Below are positions 1 through 7,892 of a stretch of DNA of 40,382 nucleotides, piece by piece. A program made the translations under genes and the position numbers. Source of the stretch: a virus; the IMG/VR virus record IMGVR_UViG_3300049484_000143, positions 1 to 40,382 of that record. The stretch is one strand, 5' to 3'. Within the stretch, counting starts at the first letter, position 1, and every line of letters starts with the position of its first letter. The notes under the pieces were generated by a model. That model was not told the DNA's origin. It worked only from the letters and a program-made list of their open reading frames with translations, and ran no database searches.

Positions 1-369
1 GATGATATTCAAATGCACCGGGCGCTGGAGACTGATTACTTTCGCCTCGTGACTAGGAGTTCTAGTTGCATAAAAGGCAAAAGTTACGACCGGGACTTCA
101 GGGCGCATGGTGCGGTAGAACGGCAACGAATGATCTTGGCGTTTAGACCCCGAGATTTAGATGCGAAGTTGAGAACCATGCCTCTTATTCAGCACAAGGC
201 CATGATTGAGTCTATTGCTGAAGGGAAAGAGACAGAAAATTACTCCACTTCGTTCCAGAAATCCTCGGGTGATATTGACAAGGGCGGCAAGATGACTGTG
301 ATGGCACAGGAGAACCTTGACGGCACTGGATTGGTTGACGAATCTGGTGCGGCGATTATAAAGACTTAA
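1..369 (+). CDS. C-terminal part of an unknown protein (5' end outside window)
   Basis: The reading frame is open from base 1, so only the last 122 residues are present. The first ATG inside the window (position 13) is probably not the true start. The sequence is polar and charged, with no membrane segment and no motif I recognise. It ends 10 bp before the next gene, within a closely packed capsid operon, so a head-related role (scaffold, maturation or connector component) is likely by position only. Confidence 0.6.
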   Translation, partial: DDIQMHRALETDYFRLVTRSSSCIKGKSYDRDFRAHGAVERQRMILAFRPRDLDAKLRTMPLIQHKAMIESIAEGKETENYSTSFQKSSGDIDKGGKMTVMAQENLDGTGLVDESGAAIIKT

Positions 370-379
370 GGAGTTTAAT

Positions 380-1027
380 ATGGCATTTAATACAAGATAT
401 TTATACTGGGGTGTGAAGCCCTTGTACATGACCGAGGCAAGAAAAACTGCGTTGATTCTGCCAATTACTGCGGCGTATGGGACTCGACTTGGGATTAATG
501 ATCCCGTGATGGGTGTTACTGCGGGTACTTTGGAGAGAGCGGCTACTACGGGTGGTTCGTGGTTGGGAACGATTCTGGAACTTTTCAGAATCCCTGTGAC
601 TACGACTAGACTATATGACCATCGGGCGTTGACTCCAGTACAATATGTCCCTGCGACAGATGCAACGTATAGTTATTTGGCTCTGGTTACTACTGACCAT
701 CACATGTTCTATTCGATGCAAGAAGATGGTCTGACGAGTTCACTTACCATCGCTGGTATGTTTGCGGCGGCAGACCTGGTCTTCCCGACCGATTGTGATA
801 CTGTCACTGGCCAGTCCGCAGCTATGATTGATTCAAATACGTTTGATGCTACGACCACTAGGCCACTTCAAATTATTGCGCCATTGTCAAATTACTATGA
901 TATAGACGCTGGGCAATATACTGCAATCACTGCGGCAACTAACACCGCTTTGCAGTATGGTAAATTCATTGTTCGAAACGCTAATTCTCAGTTTAACAAT
1001 CTGGCCGTCTCGTTGGCGTTTGCATAA
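380..1027 (+). CDS. Probable capsid accessory/structural protein
   Basis: A 215-residue protein, rich in Ala and Thr and lacking signal peptide or membrane segments, encoded directly upstream of the major capsid gene. A clear ribosome binding site (AGGAG, 7 bp from ATG) lies in a leader nearly identical to that of the capsid gene (AGGAGTTTAATATGGC at both), suggesting matched high expression. Small abundant-looking proteins next to the capsid gene are often decoration or head-stabilising proteins. I do not recognise the family, so this is inference from position and composition. Confidence 0.6.
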   Translation: MAFNTRYLYWGVKPLYMTEARKTALILPITAAYGTRLGINDPVMGVTAGTLERAATTGGSWLGTILELFRIPVTTTRLYDHRALTPVQYVPATDATYSYLALVTTDHHMFYSMQEDGLTSSLTIAGMFAAADLVFPTDCDTVTGQSAAMIDSNTFDATTTRPLQIIAPLSNYYDIDAGQYTAITAATNTALQYGKFIVRNANSQFNNLAVSLAFA

Positions 1028-1041
1028 GATAGGAGTTTAAT

Positions 1042-1956
1042 ATGGCTTTAGAAACTAGATCAAAATTTACGACAGTAACTGCGCCAGGACTTTTTGCGGT
1101 GGCCGTCGAGGAATACAAACGCTATCCTGAGATTTGGCGTGAGTTGGTAAAGGTTGACAAGTCCGAGAATATGTATGAGGAATGTGCGTATTTATCGGGT
1201 CTGGGCATTGTGCCAATCAAGGGTGAAGGCGATGCGATTGCGTATGATGCGAGGTTAATGGGTCCGACCAAGAGATGGACTCATGCGACTTATGCTCTTG
1301 GGATGCGGATTACTGAAGAAACCATCGAAGATGATCGCTATCGTGTGATGGGTGATGGGGCGAGGGAACTTGGTGTTTCGACCCGTGAAACTCGGCACAT
1401 CAATGTGGCTGAGATTTTCAACACTGGCTTTGCTACGACTTACCATACCGCTGGCGACGCACTAGCCATCTTTAGTGGCGCTCACCTTCGGCTTGATGGC
1501 AAGACTTGGAGTAACTTGGCCACGGCCTCAGCGTTAAGTTATTCTACTTTACAGAATGGCATCCTTGCATTTGAGTCCCAAGTGGACCATCGTGGCAAAA
1601 AGATCATGCAGACCCCGATGACTCTACTGGTGCCTCCGGCTTTGGAATACAAAGCTATTCAAATTCTCCAGAACCCCGACCAGCCTGATACTGCTGAGCG
1701 GAATATCAATGTCGTGACCAAGGCTCGGCCTGGGATTAAGTTAGTCGTTTGGCCGTATCTGACCTCGGCGACTGCATGGTTCCTCATTGGCGATAATGCC
1801 AAGATGGACACTGGCCTGGTGCATTTTGAACGTGTTGGTGTTCAGTTTGGTAAAGAGGGCGACTTCGATACTGGCGATGCTAAGTTCAAGGTCCGGTGGC
1901 GGTCCTCGATTGAAATCAATAACCCGATTGGCCTCTATGGCAATGCTGGAGCATAG
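1042..1956 (+). CDS. Major capsid protein (HK97-fold, Mu gpT-like)
   Basis: A 304-residue protein with the layout of HK97-fold capsid proteins of the phage Mu gpT type. It has an N-terminal arm with the stretch KRYPEIWRELVKVDKSENMY (residues about 26-45), an aromatic-containing GPTKRWTHATYALGMRITEE strand region, and a P/A-domain region around residues 190-250 (LVPPALEYKAIQILQN, WFLIGD). Length is typical for such proteins. It would form the icosahedral shell. No separate protease gene is visible in the window. The ATG follows an AGGAG box and lies 14 bp after the previous gene. The family is assigned from overall pattern; a profile search would settle it. Confidence 0.82.
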   Translation: MALETRSKFTTVTAPGLFAVAVEEYKRYPEIWRELVKVDKSENMYEECAYLSGLGIVPIKGEGDAIAYDARLMGPTKRWTHATYALGMRITEETIEDDRYRVMGDGARELGVSTRETRHINVAEIFNTGFATTYHTAGDALAIFSGAHLRLDGKTWSNLATASALSYSTLQNGILAFESQVDHRGKKIMQTPMTLLVPPALEYKAIQILQNPDQPDTAERNINVVTKARPGIKLVVWPYLTSATAWFLIGDNAKMDTGLVHFERVGVQFGKEGDFDTGDAKFKVRWRSSIEINNPIGLYGNAGA

Positions 1957-1967
1957 GAGGAAAATCT

Positions 1968-2972
1968 ATGGCAACTAATTTTCCTCATGGCGTAGCATCT
2001 ATGGGTGCTGTGTTAGGGCCGGTTGGGATTCCTGTAGGCGGGACGCATTATTATGTGAAGCCTTATTCAGGACTTGATGGCAATGATGGATTATCTCTGG
2101 ATACTGCGGTCCAGACCTTGACTAAAGCTCAGGCTTTGGCAACTGCTAATAAAAATGATGTAGTCCATCTTATTGCAGAAAGTAATACTGCGGGATCAAC
2201 TACTGATTATCAAGCAGCTCCTTTAATTTGGGCGAAAGATGCTGTGCATTTGGTTGGTGAGAACTGTGGCCCTTTGATGAGTCATAGATCACGAGTGGGA
2301 ATTCTTTCCACTGCTACAACCTCGGCGATGTATGGTATGGTTTTAGTTTCCGCTAATGGCTGTTTATTTCAGAACGTTGAGTTTTTTGCTGGTATTGCAA
2401 GTGCCTACCCATTATATGCAGTTAAAATTACTGGGATGCGAAACCACTTTGTTAACTGCCATATTGCAGGTATTGGTCATGATACTATGGATGCAACTGG
2501 AGCAGCTTCATTGGTTCTTTATGACAGCCATGAAAATGTCTTTGATGGTTGTGTGATTGGTATTGAGACTATTGGTCGAGGCACAGCAGTTGTTTCCGAG
2601 ATTCTGTTAGATGGCGTAACTGCCTGTCGTCGAAATGTATTTCGGGGGTGCTTGATTGTTGGTTTTTGTCAATCGGCTGGTAATTATACTTTTGTTACTG
2701 CTAGTGCTAAATGCTGTGAGGGTTTCTTAGTATTTGCTGATTGTATGATGCTGAATACTGGCACAGCTAAATCGGGTGGTGCAGCTATGACACAGGCTAT
2801 GATTATTCCAGCAACTGCCAATGGTAATGTAATTCTTCATAATACTACTATTGTTGGTGCGGGTAATGTCAACTCGGCCGATGTGGGATTGATTCTTTGT
2901 GGTGCTGGTAGTGTTCCGAACAATGCCACCAAGACTGATTTGGGTCTTGCTTTAGTTACTACTAACGCTTAG
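1968..2972 (+). CDS. Beta-helix structural protein encoded after the capsid gene
   Basis: A 334-residue protein. Residues about 28-55 contain the sequence HYYVKPYSGLDGNDGLSLDT, the lead-in often seen in right-handed beta-helix proteins (a YYV..GsDgNDGls pattern followed by a Pro/Thr-Ala-rich helix). The remainder shows short repeating strands with N, G and C turns typical of parallel beta-helix folds (for example NCHIAGIGHD, NVFDGCVIGI, RNVFRGCLIVGF). Its place directly after the capsid gene (11-bp gap, AGGAGG box) suggests a capsid surface fibre or decoration rather than a tail spike. It contains many cysteines for a virion protein. No catalytic residues can be assigned. Confidence 0.65.
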   Translation: MATNFPHGVASMGAVLGPVGIPVGGTHYYVKPYSGLDGNDGLSLDTAVQTLTKAQALATANKNDVVHLIAESNTAGSTTDYQAAPLIWAKDAVHLVGENCGPLMSHRSRVGILSTATTSAMYGMVLVSANGCLFQNVEFFAGIASAYPLYAVKITGMRNHFVNCHIAGIGHDTMDATGAASLVLYDSHENVFDGCVIGIETIGRGTAVVSEILLDGVTACRRNVFRGCLIVGFCQSAGNYTFVTASAKCCEGFLVFADCMMLNTGTAKSGGAAMTQAMIIPATANGNVILHNTTIVGAGNVNSADVGLILCGAGSVPNNATKTDLGLALVTTNA

Positions 2973-2983
2973 GATAATTAACA

Positions 2984-3313
2984 ATGCCCATTTATGAGTA
3001 TAGGTGTAGCTCATGCGGCGAGGAATTTGAGGTGTTGGAGCTTCGGATAACAGAGGCTCCAACGTCTCAATGCCCTGAATGTAAAGGACTGGGATGGAAA
3101 GTAATGTCCCGTCCTGGATTATTTCATACGGTATTTGATCCGTCAGCGATTCATAAGTTGCCGACGTATTACGAACAGGAAGACCGGGCTGCGGAGCATG
3201 ATGAAAAGATGAGAAATAGACAAAAGAAACCACTGCCTCCGCCGCTTGCAAATGATCGAGGACAGGGCATTAAGGTCTATCATAGTGATGGGTTAGGGCC
3301 GGAGCCTAAATAA
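2984..3313 (+). CDS. FmdB-family zinc ribbon protein
   Basis: A 109-residue protein beginning MPIYEYRCSSCGEEFEVLE, the hallmark of the FmdB/CxxC_CxxC_SSSS family: a short zinc ribbon with Cys8, Cys11, Cys30 and Cys33. The C-terminal half is charged and Pro/Lys rich, with a probable short helix (residues 65-85). FmdB-type proteins are small bacterial zinc ribbons of mostly unknown role, and homologues do occur in phages. Here it sits inside the virion operon between two beta-helix genes, so it may be a virion or assembly factor. The stop codon is followed at once by a 20-bp repeated element. Confidence 0.8.
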   Translation: MPIYEYRCSSCGEEFEVLELRITEAPTSQCPECKGLGWKVMSRPGLFHTVFDPSAIHKLPTYYEQEDRAAEHDEKMRNRQKKPLPPPLANDRGQGIKVYHSDGLGPEPK

Positions 3314-3333
3314 GTTTGTTTATAATTTAAACG
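3314..3333 (+). repeat. 20-bp repeated element, copy 1
   Basis: The sequence GTTTGTTTATAATTTAAACG begins on the base after the FmdB-like stop codon and ends 22 bp before the first spike gene. An identical copy is at 11444-11463. It contains an imperfect dyad (GTTTA-N5-TAAAC) and a TATAAT hexamer. No convincing -35 box lies 16-18 bp upstream, so it could be a protein binding site, an unusual promoter or a recombination linker. Confidence 0.7.
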
Positions 3334-3355
3334 AATTTTCGTAAGGAAATTAGAA

Positions 3356-5512
3356 ATGTACCAAACCATAACCGTCCACCCTAAGCAGTATCCCTATACG
3401 TCAATAATGGCTTCTCCGTATAATGGCGACCCCACAGGAACTATTGATTGTGCTGCTGGATTAACTGCATTGATGGCGAATATCTCTAATAGTGGTGAAA
3501 TCCATATTCCCAAGGGCTCGTTTAAAATTGGAACTAATCTCACTATTCCAGTTGGAGTTCATTTAGTATTCGCCAAGGGAGCGTCATTTGCGATAGCTAC
3601 GGGAATTGAGTTAACTATATCAGGTCCAGTGAGTTGTCCTTCCGGGCAGTATTGCTTTACTGGTGCAGGGAAGTTACTCTTAGGGGCTTCATTCAGTGCT
3701 GTCGCTGCTGAGGTGAATTTGGTTCCTGGAACTTGGTTTGTGTTGGATAATATTACTATTCCCGTTCAGATTACTTTAGTTCCACAACCTGGTGCCGTTC
3801 TTCAAATTGCTGATGCAAAGACTTTGCAGATTAATGGTGGTATTGAAGCTGGGAATTATCAGATTTTTAGCTGGGCCGGGACCGGGGCTATTAAGATCGG
3901 CACGGTGTCGATCCGTAAGGGTGTTTCAGAAGTAAATCCTGTTTGGTTTGGCGCCTTGGGTGGCGGAGTGGATGATTCAGCAGCCTTCCAGAAAGCTTTT
4001 GATGCTTCGCCCACGTCCGGCACGATTGACCCAGGGAAACATGGTCTGACCCTGGTGGTCCCCCCTGGTGAATATACGATAGCTGATGTCTCCATTCCCA
4101 TGAACTGTTCCATAGTCGGGTCCGGGCCTACTTCCCAGACGCAGATCATCAGAAAATCCACAGCCACCTATGGCGCCCTGTATTTGACGGCTACGGCTCT
4201 GACGGCGGGGGACGGCACGGTGATCCGGGGTATCAGTTTTGAATCTGCCAACTCCGGCCTCAAGGCGTCTATCTACGTGTCCTCCTGGCCTTCCCTCTAT
4301 ATCGACGGATGCTGGTTTAACGGCGGGATCGGCGTGTTGCTCAATGGGGTGATGGACGCCAAGATCACGAAGAACACTTTTGATTCCGGCGACTATGGGA
4401 TCTACTGTTACGGCGGGGCTGCGGGAACCGATACCAACGTCGTGATGGTGCGGGATAACTGGTTTCGGGCCACAACGGCTTGTATTTTTGCCGATAACCT
4501 GAGCAAGTCGCAAATTTCCGGAAACGAGTTTATGGTGGGTGGGCTGTATTCCACTACTAAATTTATCGCTTTTACCCCTGCCGTCTATAACGTGGTGCAT
4601 AACAACCGGATTAGTGACAACTCATTTTATTGCTATGACACTACCTATTACACTCAGAAATGTGTGGATATCGGGACTAAATGCCGGAATATTTCAGTGA
4701 GTGACAATTCGGTTTATGGCTGGTTTTCATATTTCCTCTATTCGGCTGCTGATACCCTGGGAATATCCTGTCAGAACAACAACCTTGACCTTCTGGACGA
4801 GGATACCGGGAACTTTGCGATTGCCTATCCGATTCACATCGCCGGGGGCGTCCGGGCCACGGTCACAGGCAACAATATTGACGTGCGGCTGACTGATTCG
4901 GCCTTGACGTTCTATTCAGCCATATATTGTGCGGCCTCGGAGTCCATCGTGGACGGCAACAATATCCGGCTCAATTGGGATCACGCCACGACTGCCAAGA
5001 CCCTCGCCACGCCCATCATTCAGATTGCTGGGGATAACTCCTCCTGTCAGGGCAACCGGATCACCCTGGAGGACACGACGGCTGTCCTTACTGTTACCTA
5101 TGGGGTGCATACCTCGACCGGGATCACGGGTTGCCGGGTGCAGGATAATCAAGTAATCCTGGTCAATACTGCGGTTTGCACTAATCCGAAGTATTTTATC
5201 GATCCGCTTAATTATTCCTCAATGAATGATAATGTGCAGATTTCTGCTGATAATGGCAAGACCAATAAAACGCTCTACGCTCATCGTGACTCACGGGTCC
5301 AGAAATGGTTGACTGAGTTGACAGGCGAGGTGACTATTGCTTTGAGCGTGACCAGCGTTTTTGATGGGGCGGAGTTTTTAATCGTGAGGCCAGCGATTGG
5401 GGCATTTAACCTGGTCGTCAACAGCCATGCTCTGGCGGCCGGGAAATGGGCGCAATTCACATATGACCAGGCGGCGGGATTTATTGTCACCGCCGAAGGG
5501 AGTTTGACCTAA
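3356..5512 (+). CDS. Tail spike 1 (beta-helix, pectate-lyase-like)
   Basis: A 718-residue protein. Residues about 1-190 form a beta-rich N-terminal domain with an IPKGSFKIG motif. Residues about 195-215 carry NPVWFGALGGGVDDSAAFQ, a variant of the GAxGDGxxDDTxAxQ signature that opens pectate-lyase-type right-handed beta-helices. Residues 230-640 are helix rungs with N/G-rich turns, and the last 70 residues form a separate C-terminal cap. Spikes of this kind bind or cleave host surface polysaccharide. Active-site residues cannot be assigned. Base composition changes inside the gene near 3870, from AT-leaning to clearly GC-richer, pointing to a recombined receptor-binding part. The gene ends in a TAATG overlap with the next. 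Confidence 0.82.
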   Translation: MYQTITVHPKQYPYTSIMASPYNGDPTGTIDCAAGLTALMANISNSGEIHIPKGSFKIGTNLTIPVGVHLVFAKGASFAIATGIELTISGPVSCPSGQYCFTGAGKLLLGASFSAVAAEVNLVPGTWFVLDNITIPVQITLVPQPGAVLQIADAKTLQINGGIEAGNYQIFSWAGTGAIKIGTVSIRKGVSEVNPVWFGALGGGVDDSAAFQKAFDASPTSGTIDPGKHGLTLVVPPGEYTIADVSIPMNCSIVGSGPTSQTQIIRKSTATYGALYLTATALTAGDGTVIRGISFESANSGLKASIYVSSWPSLYIDGCWFNGGIGVLLNGVMDAKITKNTFDSGDYGIYCYGGAAGTDTNVVMVRDNWFRATTACIFADNLSKSQISGNEFMVGGLYSTTKFIAFTPAVYNVVHNNRISDNSFYCYDTTYYTQKCVDIGTKCRNISVSDNSVYGWFSYFLYSAADTLGISCQNNNLDLLDEDTGNFAIAYPIHIAGGVRATVTGNNIDVRLTDSALTFYSAIYCAASESIVDGNNIRLNWDHATTAKTLATPIIQIAGDNSSCQGNRITLEDTTAVLTVTYGVHTSTGITGCRVQDNQVILVNTAVCTNPKYFIDPLNYSSMNDNVQISADNGKTNKTLYAHRDSRVQKWLTELTGEVTIALSVTSVFDGAEFLIVRPAIGAFNLVVNSHALAAGKWAQFTYDQAAGFIVTAEGSLT

Positions 5513-5787
5513 TGGCGAATGAAATCAAGAAAGTTGAAATCGAGGACGGCGGGGCTAATGTAGCGGTGCAGTATGAGGTTGCCGGGAGAACGGGTATTTA
5601 TCGGTGTAGCAGCGAGACCACCGCAGCCGACGTGAAGGCGGCAATCGTTGCTAAAGAATCTAAGTTAATGACCGCCAAGACCCTCGCCGATGATCTGAAA
5701 CGTGCCCCGGCCCTGACGTTCCCTGAAGATGTGTGGGCCTTAATCATGTCCAGCGCCAACGTCGAGACGGAGATCATGGGGGGCTAA
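5512..5787 (+). CDS. Small unknown protein at the start of the lysis cassette
   Basis: A 91-residue soluble protein whose ATG overlaps the spike stop codon (TAATG), indicating translational coupling. The sequence alternates charged and small residues, with a likely beta-strand first half and a helical second half. It has no signal peptide, membrane span or recognised motif. The tight coupling to spike 1 and lack of membrane segments could suit a spike chaperone or accessory, but this is positional inference only. Confidence 0.6.
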   Translation: MANEIKKVEIEDGGANVAVQYEVAGRTGIYRCSSETTAADVKAAIVAKESKLMTAKTLADDLKRAPALTFPEDVWALIMSSANVETEIMGG

Positions 5788-6063
5788 ATGAATAATGACG
5801 GGAATGACCGTAACTGGTTTACTTTTTTCATGGCCTTATCGCTGGTCTGCCTGGGGTGTATCGGCGCCCTAATCATGATCCTCAACAACCAGCTCTGGTC
5901 AAAAATGGATCGGATGGTGTCCCTTTTCCAGGAGCGCAGCCGGGACGTAGGGTTGTGTATCGAGCGCATGAGCGACAAACTGGCCGAACAGCAGGGACAG
6001 ATCCAGGCTATTAAAACTCGGCTGGATATGGAACGGCCCCCGGAGAGAGGCAAAAATAAATGA
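5788..6063 (+). CDS. Small membrane protein with coiled coil (candidate inner-membrane spanin)
   Basis: A 91-residue protein with one hydrophobic span at residues about 11-32 (FFMALSLVCLGCIGALIMIL), followed by a charged heptad-like helix (residues 33-85). This is the plan of an N-terminally anchored Rz-like protein, and a lipoprotein gene that could encode its partner lies at 8056-8445. It starts at the base after the previous stop codon and shares an ATGA overlap with the next gene. Alternative: a holin-regulating or tail-associated membrane protein. No diagnostic Rz motif is visible. Confidence 0.6.
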   Translation: MNNDGNDRNWFTFFMALSLVCLGCIGALIMILNNQLWSKMDRMVSLFQERSRDVGLCIERMSDKLAEQQGQIQAIKTRLDMERPPERGKNK

Positions 6064-6494
6064 CCCGGAAACCGCACCGGGCCATAAATCAGGTGGACAC
6101 CAGGCAGTATATCCTTAAAGCCGACCACGTTAAAGAGATTGCGGAGAGAGAAAACCGGCATATCCTTGACTTGCTGGAAGAAAAAGAGAAGCAGTTAATC
6201 GAGTCCCGGCGGTTGATTGAGGAACAGATGCGAGGCTACCCGGAAATATTTCTAACCAAGGCCGAATATGAGAAGCAGCACCAGGGAGTAGTTGAAGATT
6301 TAAAGAGAATTGTCGCAATTTCCGCCACCCATATAACCCGGGAAACATTTGAACCTTTTGCAACGGCGGTGACTAAACTGGTCGATTCCAAGGATGTCTC
6401 AAAAAATACCATCTCTTGGTCTATCTCTGTGACGGCGATAGTGGTGACTGCTATTATTGGATTGGCTCACATACTCTGGGGGAAGATTCCATGA
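6060..6494 (+). CDS. Coiled-coil protein with C-terminal membrane anchor
   Basis: A 144-residue protein. Residues 20-110 are highly charged and heptad-like (ERENRHILDLLEEKEKQLIE), ending in a single hydrophobic segment at about residues 118-139 (SWSISVTAIVVTAIIGLAHI). This topology resembles phage XhlA-like tail-anchored proteins that assist holins, although the family is not certain. It has ATGA overlaps with both neighbours, so this set of small membrane proteins is probably translated as a coupled unit. Confidence 0.6.
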   Translation: MTRKPHRAINQVDTRQYILKADHVKEIAERENRHILDLLEEKEKQLIESRRLIEEQMRGYPEIFLTKAEYEKQHQGVVEDLKRIVAISATHITRETFEPFATAVTKLVDSKDVSKNTISWSISVTAIVVTAIIGLAHILWGKIP

Positions 6495-6598
6495 TTACGG
6501 CAATCCTGGGAATAATCCTAATCTGCGGCGCTATTCTCTGGCTCTGCTACTGGCTGGCCAAGGGGATTTTTGGGGAAGATAAATTTTGGGAGGATTAA
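6491..6598 (+). CDS. Tiny membrane protein (35 residues)
   Basis: An ATG at 6491 overlaps the previous stop codon (ATGA). The product is a 35-residue protein, almost entirely one transmembrane helix (residues 2-25, ILGIILICGAILWLCYWLA) followed by an acidic-aromatic tail. The stop codon overlaps the next ATG (TAATG), and these overlaps on both sides support a real gene. It could modulate the holin or be a small pore former; its function is not known. Confidence 0.6.
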   Translation: MITAILGIILICGAILWLCYWLAKGIFGEDKFWED

Positions 6599-6834
6599 TG
6601 CCTGACGAACTGGTGAAACGCTATCTGGGCCTGATCTTCGTTATTGTCTCTCTGGTCACGGTGGTGATCCTGGTGGCCCTGCCGGGGTGTAACCCAGCCC
6701 TGGCTAATACCGTCGTGGGGGTTCTGCTGACCTGTGTCGTGACCATCATCACTTACTATTTCGGCACCTCTGAGGGCAGTCGCCGGAAGTCAGAGCTGAT
6801 TCAGGACATTGTTAGAAAGGAGGATTGCAAATGA
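6598..6834 (+). CDS. Holin-like two-span membrane protein
   Basis: A 78-residue protein with two hydrophobic spans (about residues 9-28 and 36-55) and a charged C-terminal tail. The segment after the second span, YYFGTSEGSRRKSELI, is a pattern I associate with phage holin-like proteins. Length, topology and position three genes before an endolysin fit a class II holin, which would form membrane lesions that release the lysin. The start is the ATG in TAATG. An upstream in-frame ATG at 6586 would lie deeper inside the previous gene and is less likely. Confidence 0.7.
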   Translation: MPDELVKRYLGLIFVIVSLVTVVILVALPGCNPALANTVVGVLLTCVVTIITYYFGTSEGSRRKSELIQDIVRKEDCK

Positions 6835-7034
6835 CCTGCTTCCCCCACAAAACAGCCGTTGACCTGGCTCTACACGCCGCTGTGAAACTCCTGGAGACAA
6901 TGACCCTGGATGCTATTTGCGAGAGTCCAGAGGCTCTTGAACTGGCCTATAGCCTACACCTGGCCGGTTGCACGATTCATGGACAAGACTTGGTAACCTG
7001 GGAAAATAAGAGGAAAAAATATGAGCCAAACTGA
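6831..7034 (+). CDS. Small unknown protein of the lysis cassette
   Basis: A 67-residue soluble protein starting at an ATGA overlap with the holin-like gene, preceded by a strong AAGGAGG box. It is largely helical (Leu/Ala rich) with three cysteines and ends KRKKYEPN. No motif is recognised. Its last 14 bases overlap the following gene, whose start is one of two copies of a duplicated 20-bp sequence. Confidence 0.6.
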   Translation: MTCFPHKTAVDLALHAAVKLLETMTLDAICESPEALELAYSLHLAGCTIHGQDLVTWENKRKKYEPN

Positions 7035-7040
7035 GATCAA
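7021..7040 (+). repeat. 20-bp direct repeat, left copy
   Basis: ATGAGCCAAACTGAGATCAA, identical to 7323-7342. The two copies mark the starts of consecutive genes and bound a 302-bp unit of differing composition. The bases upstream of the two copies do not match, so the duplication is confined to the start of the coding sequence. Confidence 0.9.
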
Positions 7041-7326
7041 AACGCCATGTTGGAAGCCAGGATTAACGGTAGAAGAAGAAAGAGACATTGCCTATCAGGA
7101 GCGCAATTTGCTTGCTCTTTATATGGCTGATGGGTGGTATTTTGACACTGATAATAATTGGGAAGGTTGGAAACGGGTTTTAAGTTGTGCTGATGGTCGT
7201 ATGTGTTTTCATATTCCAGATGATTTTCCTATTGGCGATCTCAAACAAATTGAACCTAACTGGGATGGTCATACCACAGAAGAAAAATGGAAGTTTGTTT
7301 TAAAATGTGTAGGAGCAATAGAATGA
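7021..7326 (+). CDS. Unknown protein, likely inserted gene
   Basis: A 101-residue acidic, Trp-rich soluble protein with two similar stretches (NNWEGWKRVLSCADG and NWDGHTTEEKWKFVLKCVG), suggesting an internal duplication. It is visibly more AT-rich than the genes on either side. Its first 20 bases (ATGAGCCAAACTGAGATCAA) are identical to the first 20 bases of the endolysin gene at 7323, so both proteins begin MSQTEIK. This looks like a gene inserted at the endolysin start, leaving the start duplicated. Function unknown. Confidence 0.7.
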   Translation: MSQTEIKTPCWKPGLTVEEERDIAYQERNLLALYMADGWYFDTDNNWEGWKRVLSCADGRMCFHIPDDFPIGDLKQIEPNWDGHTTEEKWKFVLKCVGAIE

Positions 7327-7342
7327 GCCAAACTGAGATCAA
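7323..7342 (+). repeat. 20-bp direct repeat, right copy
   Basis: Second copy of ATGAGCCAAACTGAGATCAA, forming the first codons of the endolysin gene. Confidence 0.9.
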
Positions 7343-7892
7343 GGCATGGCAGCAACTTATCGGTGTTGACCCGGACGGCGACTTCGGGCCGGTGACCCTG
7401 GCGGCCTCGACGGTGATTTATGAACGTAGCCTACAGGATGCTGGACTTCCCAGCGGTCAGCCGGTCCCTGCGGCAAATAAGACCCCCTGGATGGACGTGG
7501 CCAAGAAAGAGTTGGGCCAACACGAGGTCCAGGGTGGGGAGAATCCCAGGATACTTGAGTATCTCCGGTCAACCTATATCGGCGCACCTGGGAATCAGGA
7601 AGATGAGACTCCCTGGTGCAGCGCCTTCGTTAATTGGTGTTTGCAACAGGTGGGCATTAAAGGCACCCGGAGCGCCTGGGCCAGGTCGTTTGAAACATAT
7701 GGCAAGAAAATGACTGGACCTGAAGTTGGCTGTATCGTGGTTTTCGACTGGCATGATGGCACCGGCCATGTGGGGTTTGTCACGGGCTGGACCGGCACCA
7801 CCGTTACTGTGTTAGGTGGAAACCAGGCCGATTCAGTGTCCTTGGCAACCTTCAGTCGGCGCAATGTTAGCGCCTTGGTGTGGCCATTATGA
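7323..7892 (+). CDS. Endolysin: peptidoglycan-binding-like N-terminus plus CHAP amidase (TIGR02594-like)
   Basis: A 189-residue protein. Residues about 8-40 resemble a short peptidoglycan-binding repeat (WQQLIGVDPDGDFGPVTLAA). Residues about 55-189 are a CHAP/NlpC-type cysteine peptidase-amidase: catalytic Cys99 in ETPWCSAFVNWC, His149 in GTGHVGFV, and a GGNQ motif (Asn167) as the likely polar third residue. This matches the TIGR02594 phage lysin pattern. It would cleave the peptide part of the cell wall once the holin opens the membrane. No signal peptide is present, consistent with holin-dependent export. The start is the ATG overlapping the previous stop (ATGA); further upstream in-frame codons lie within the previous gene. 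Confidence 0.85.
   Translation: MSQTEIKAWQQLIGVDPDGDFGPVTLAASTVIYERSLQDAGLPSGQPVPAANKTPWMDVAKKELGQHEVQGGENPRILEYLRSTYIGAPGNQEDETPWCSAFVNWCLQQVGIKGTRSAWARSFETYGKKMTGPEVGCIVVFDWHDGTGHVGFVTGWTGTTVTVLGGNQADSVSLATFSRRNVSALVWPL

Noticed and set aside
3321-3326. TATAAT in the 20-bp element as a standard sigma-70 promoter
   Set aside because: Neither copy has a matching -35 box 16-18 bp upstream. Kept as a possible regulatory or recombination element instead.
3977-4600. Long - strand ORF (207 codons) antisense to spike 1
   Set aside because: Same reason: antisense to a well-supported gene, composition driven, no domain.
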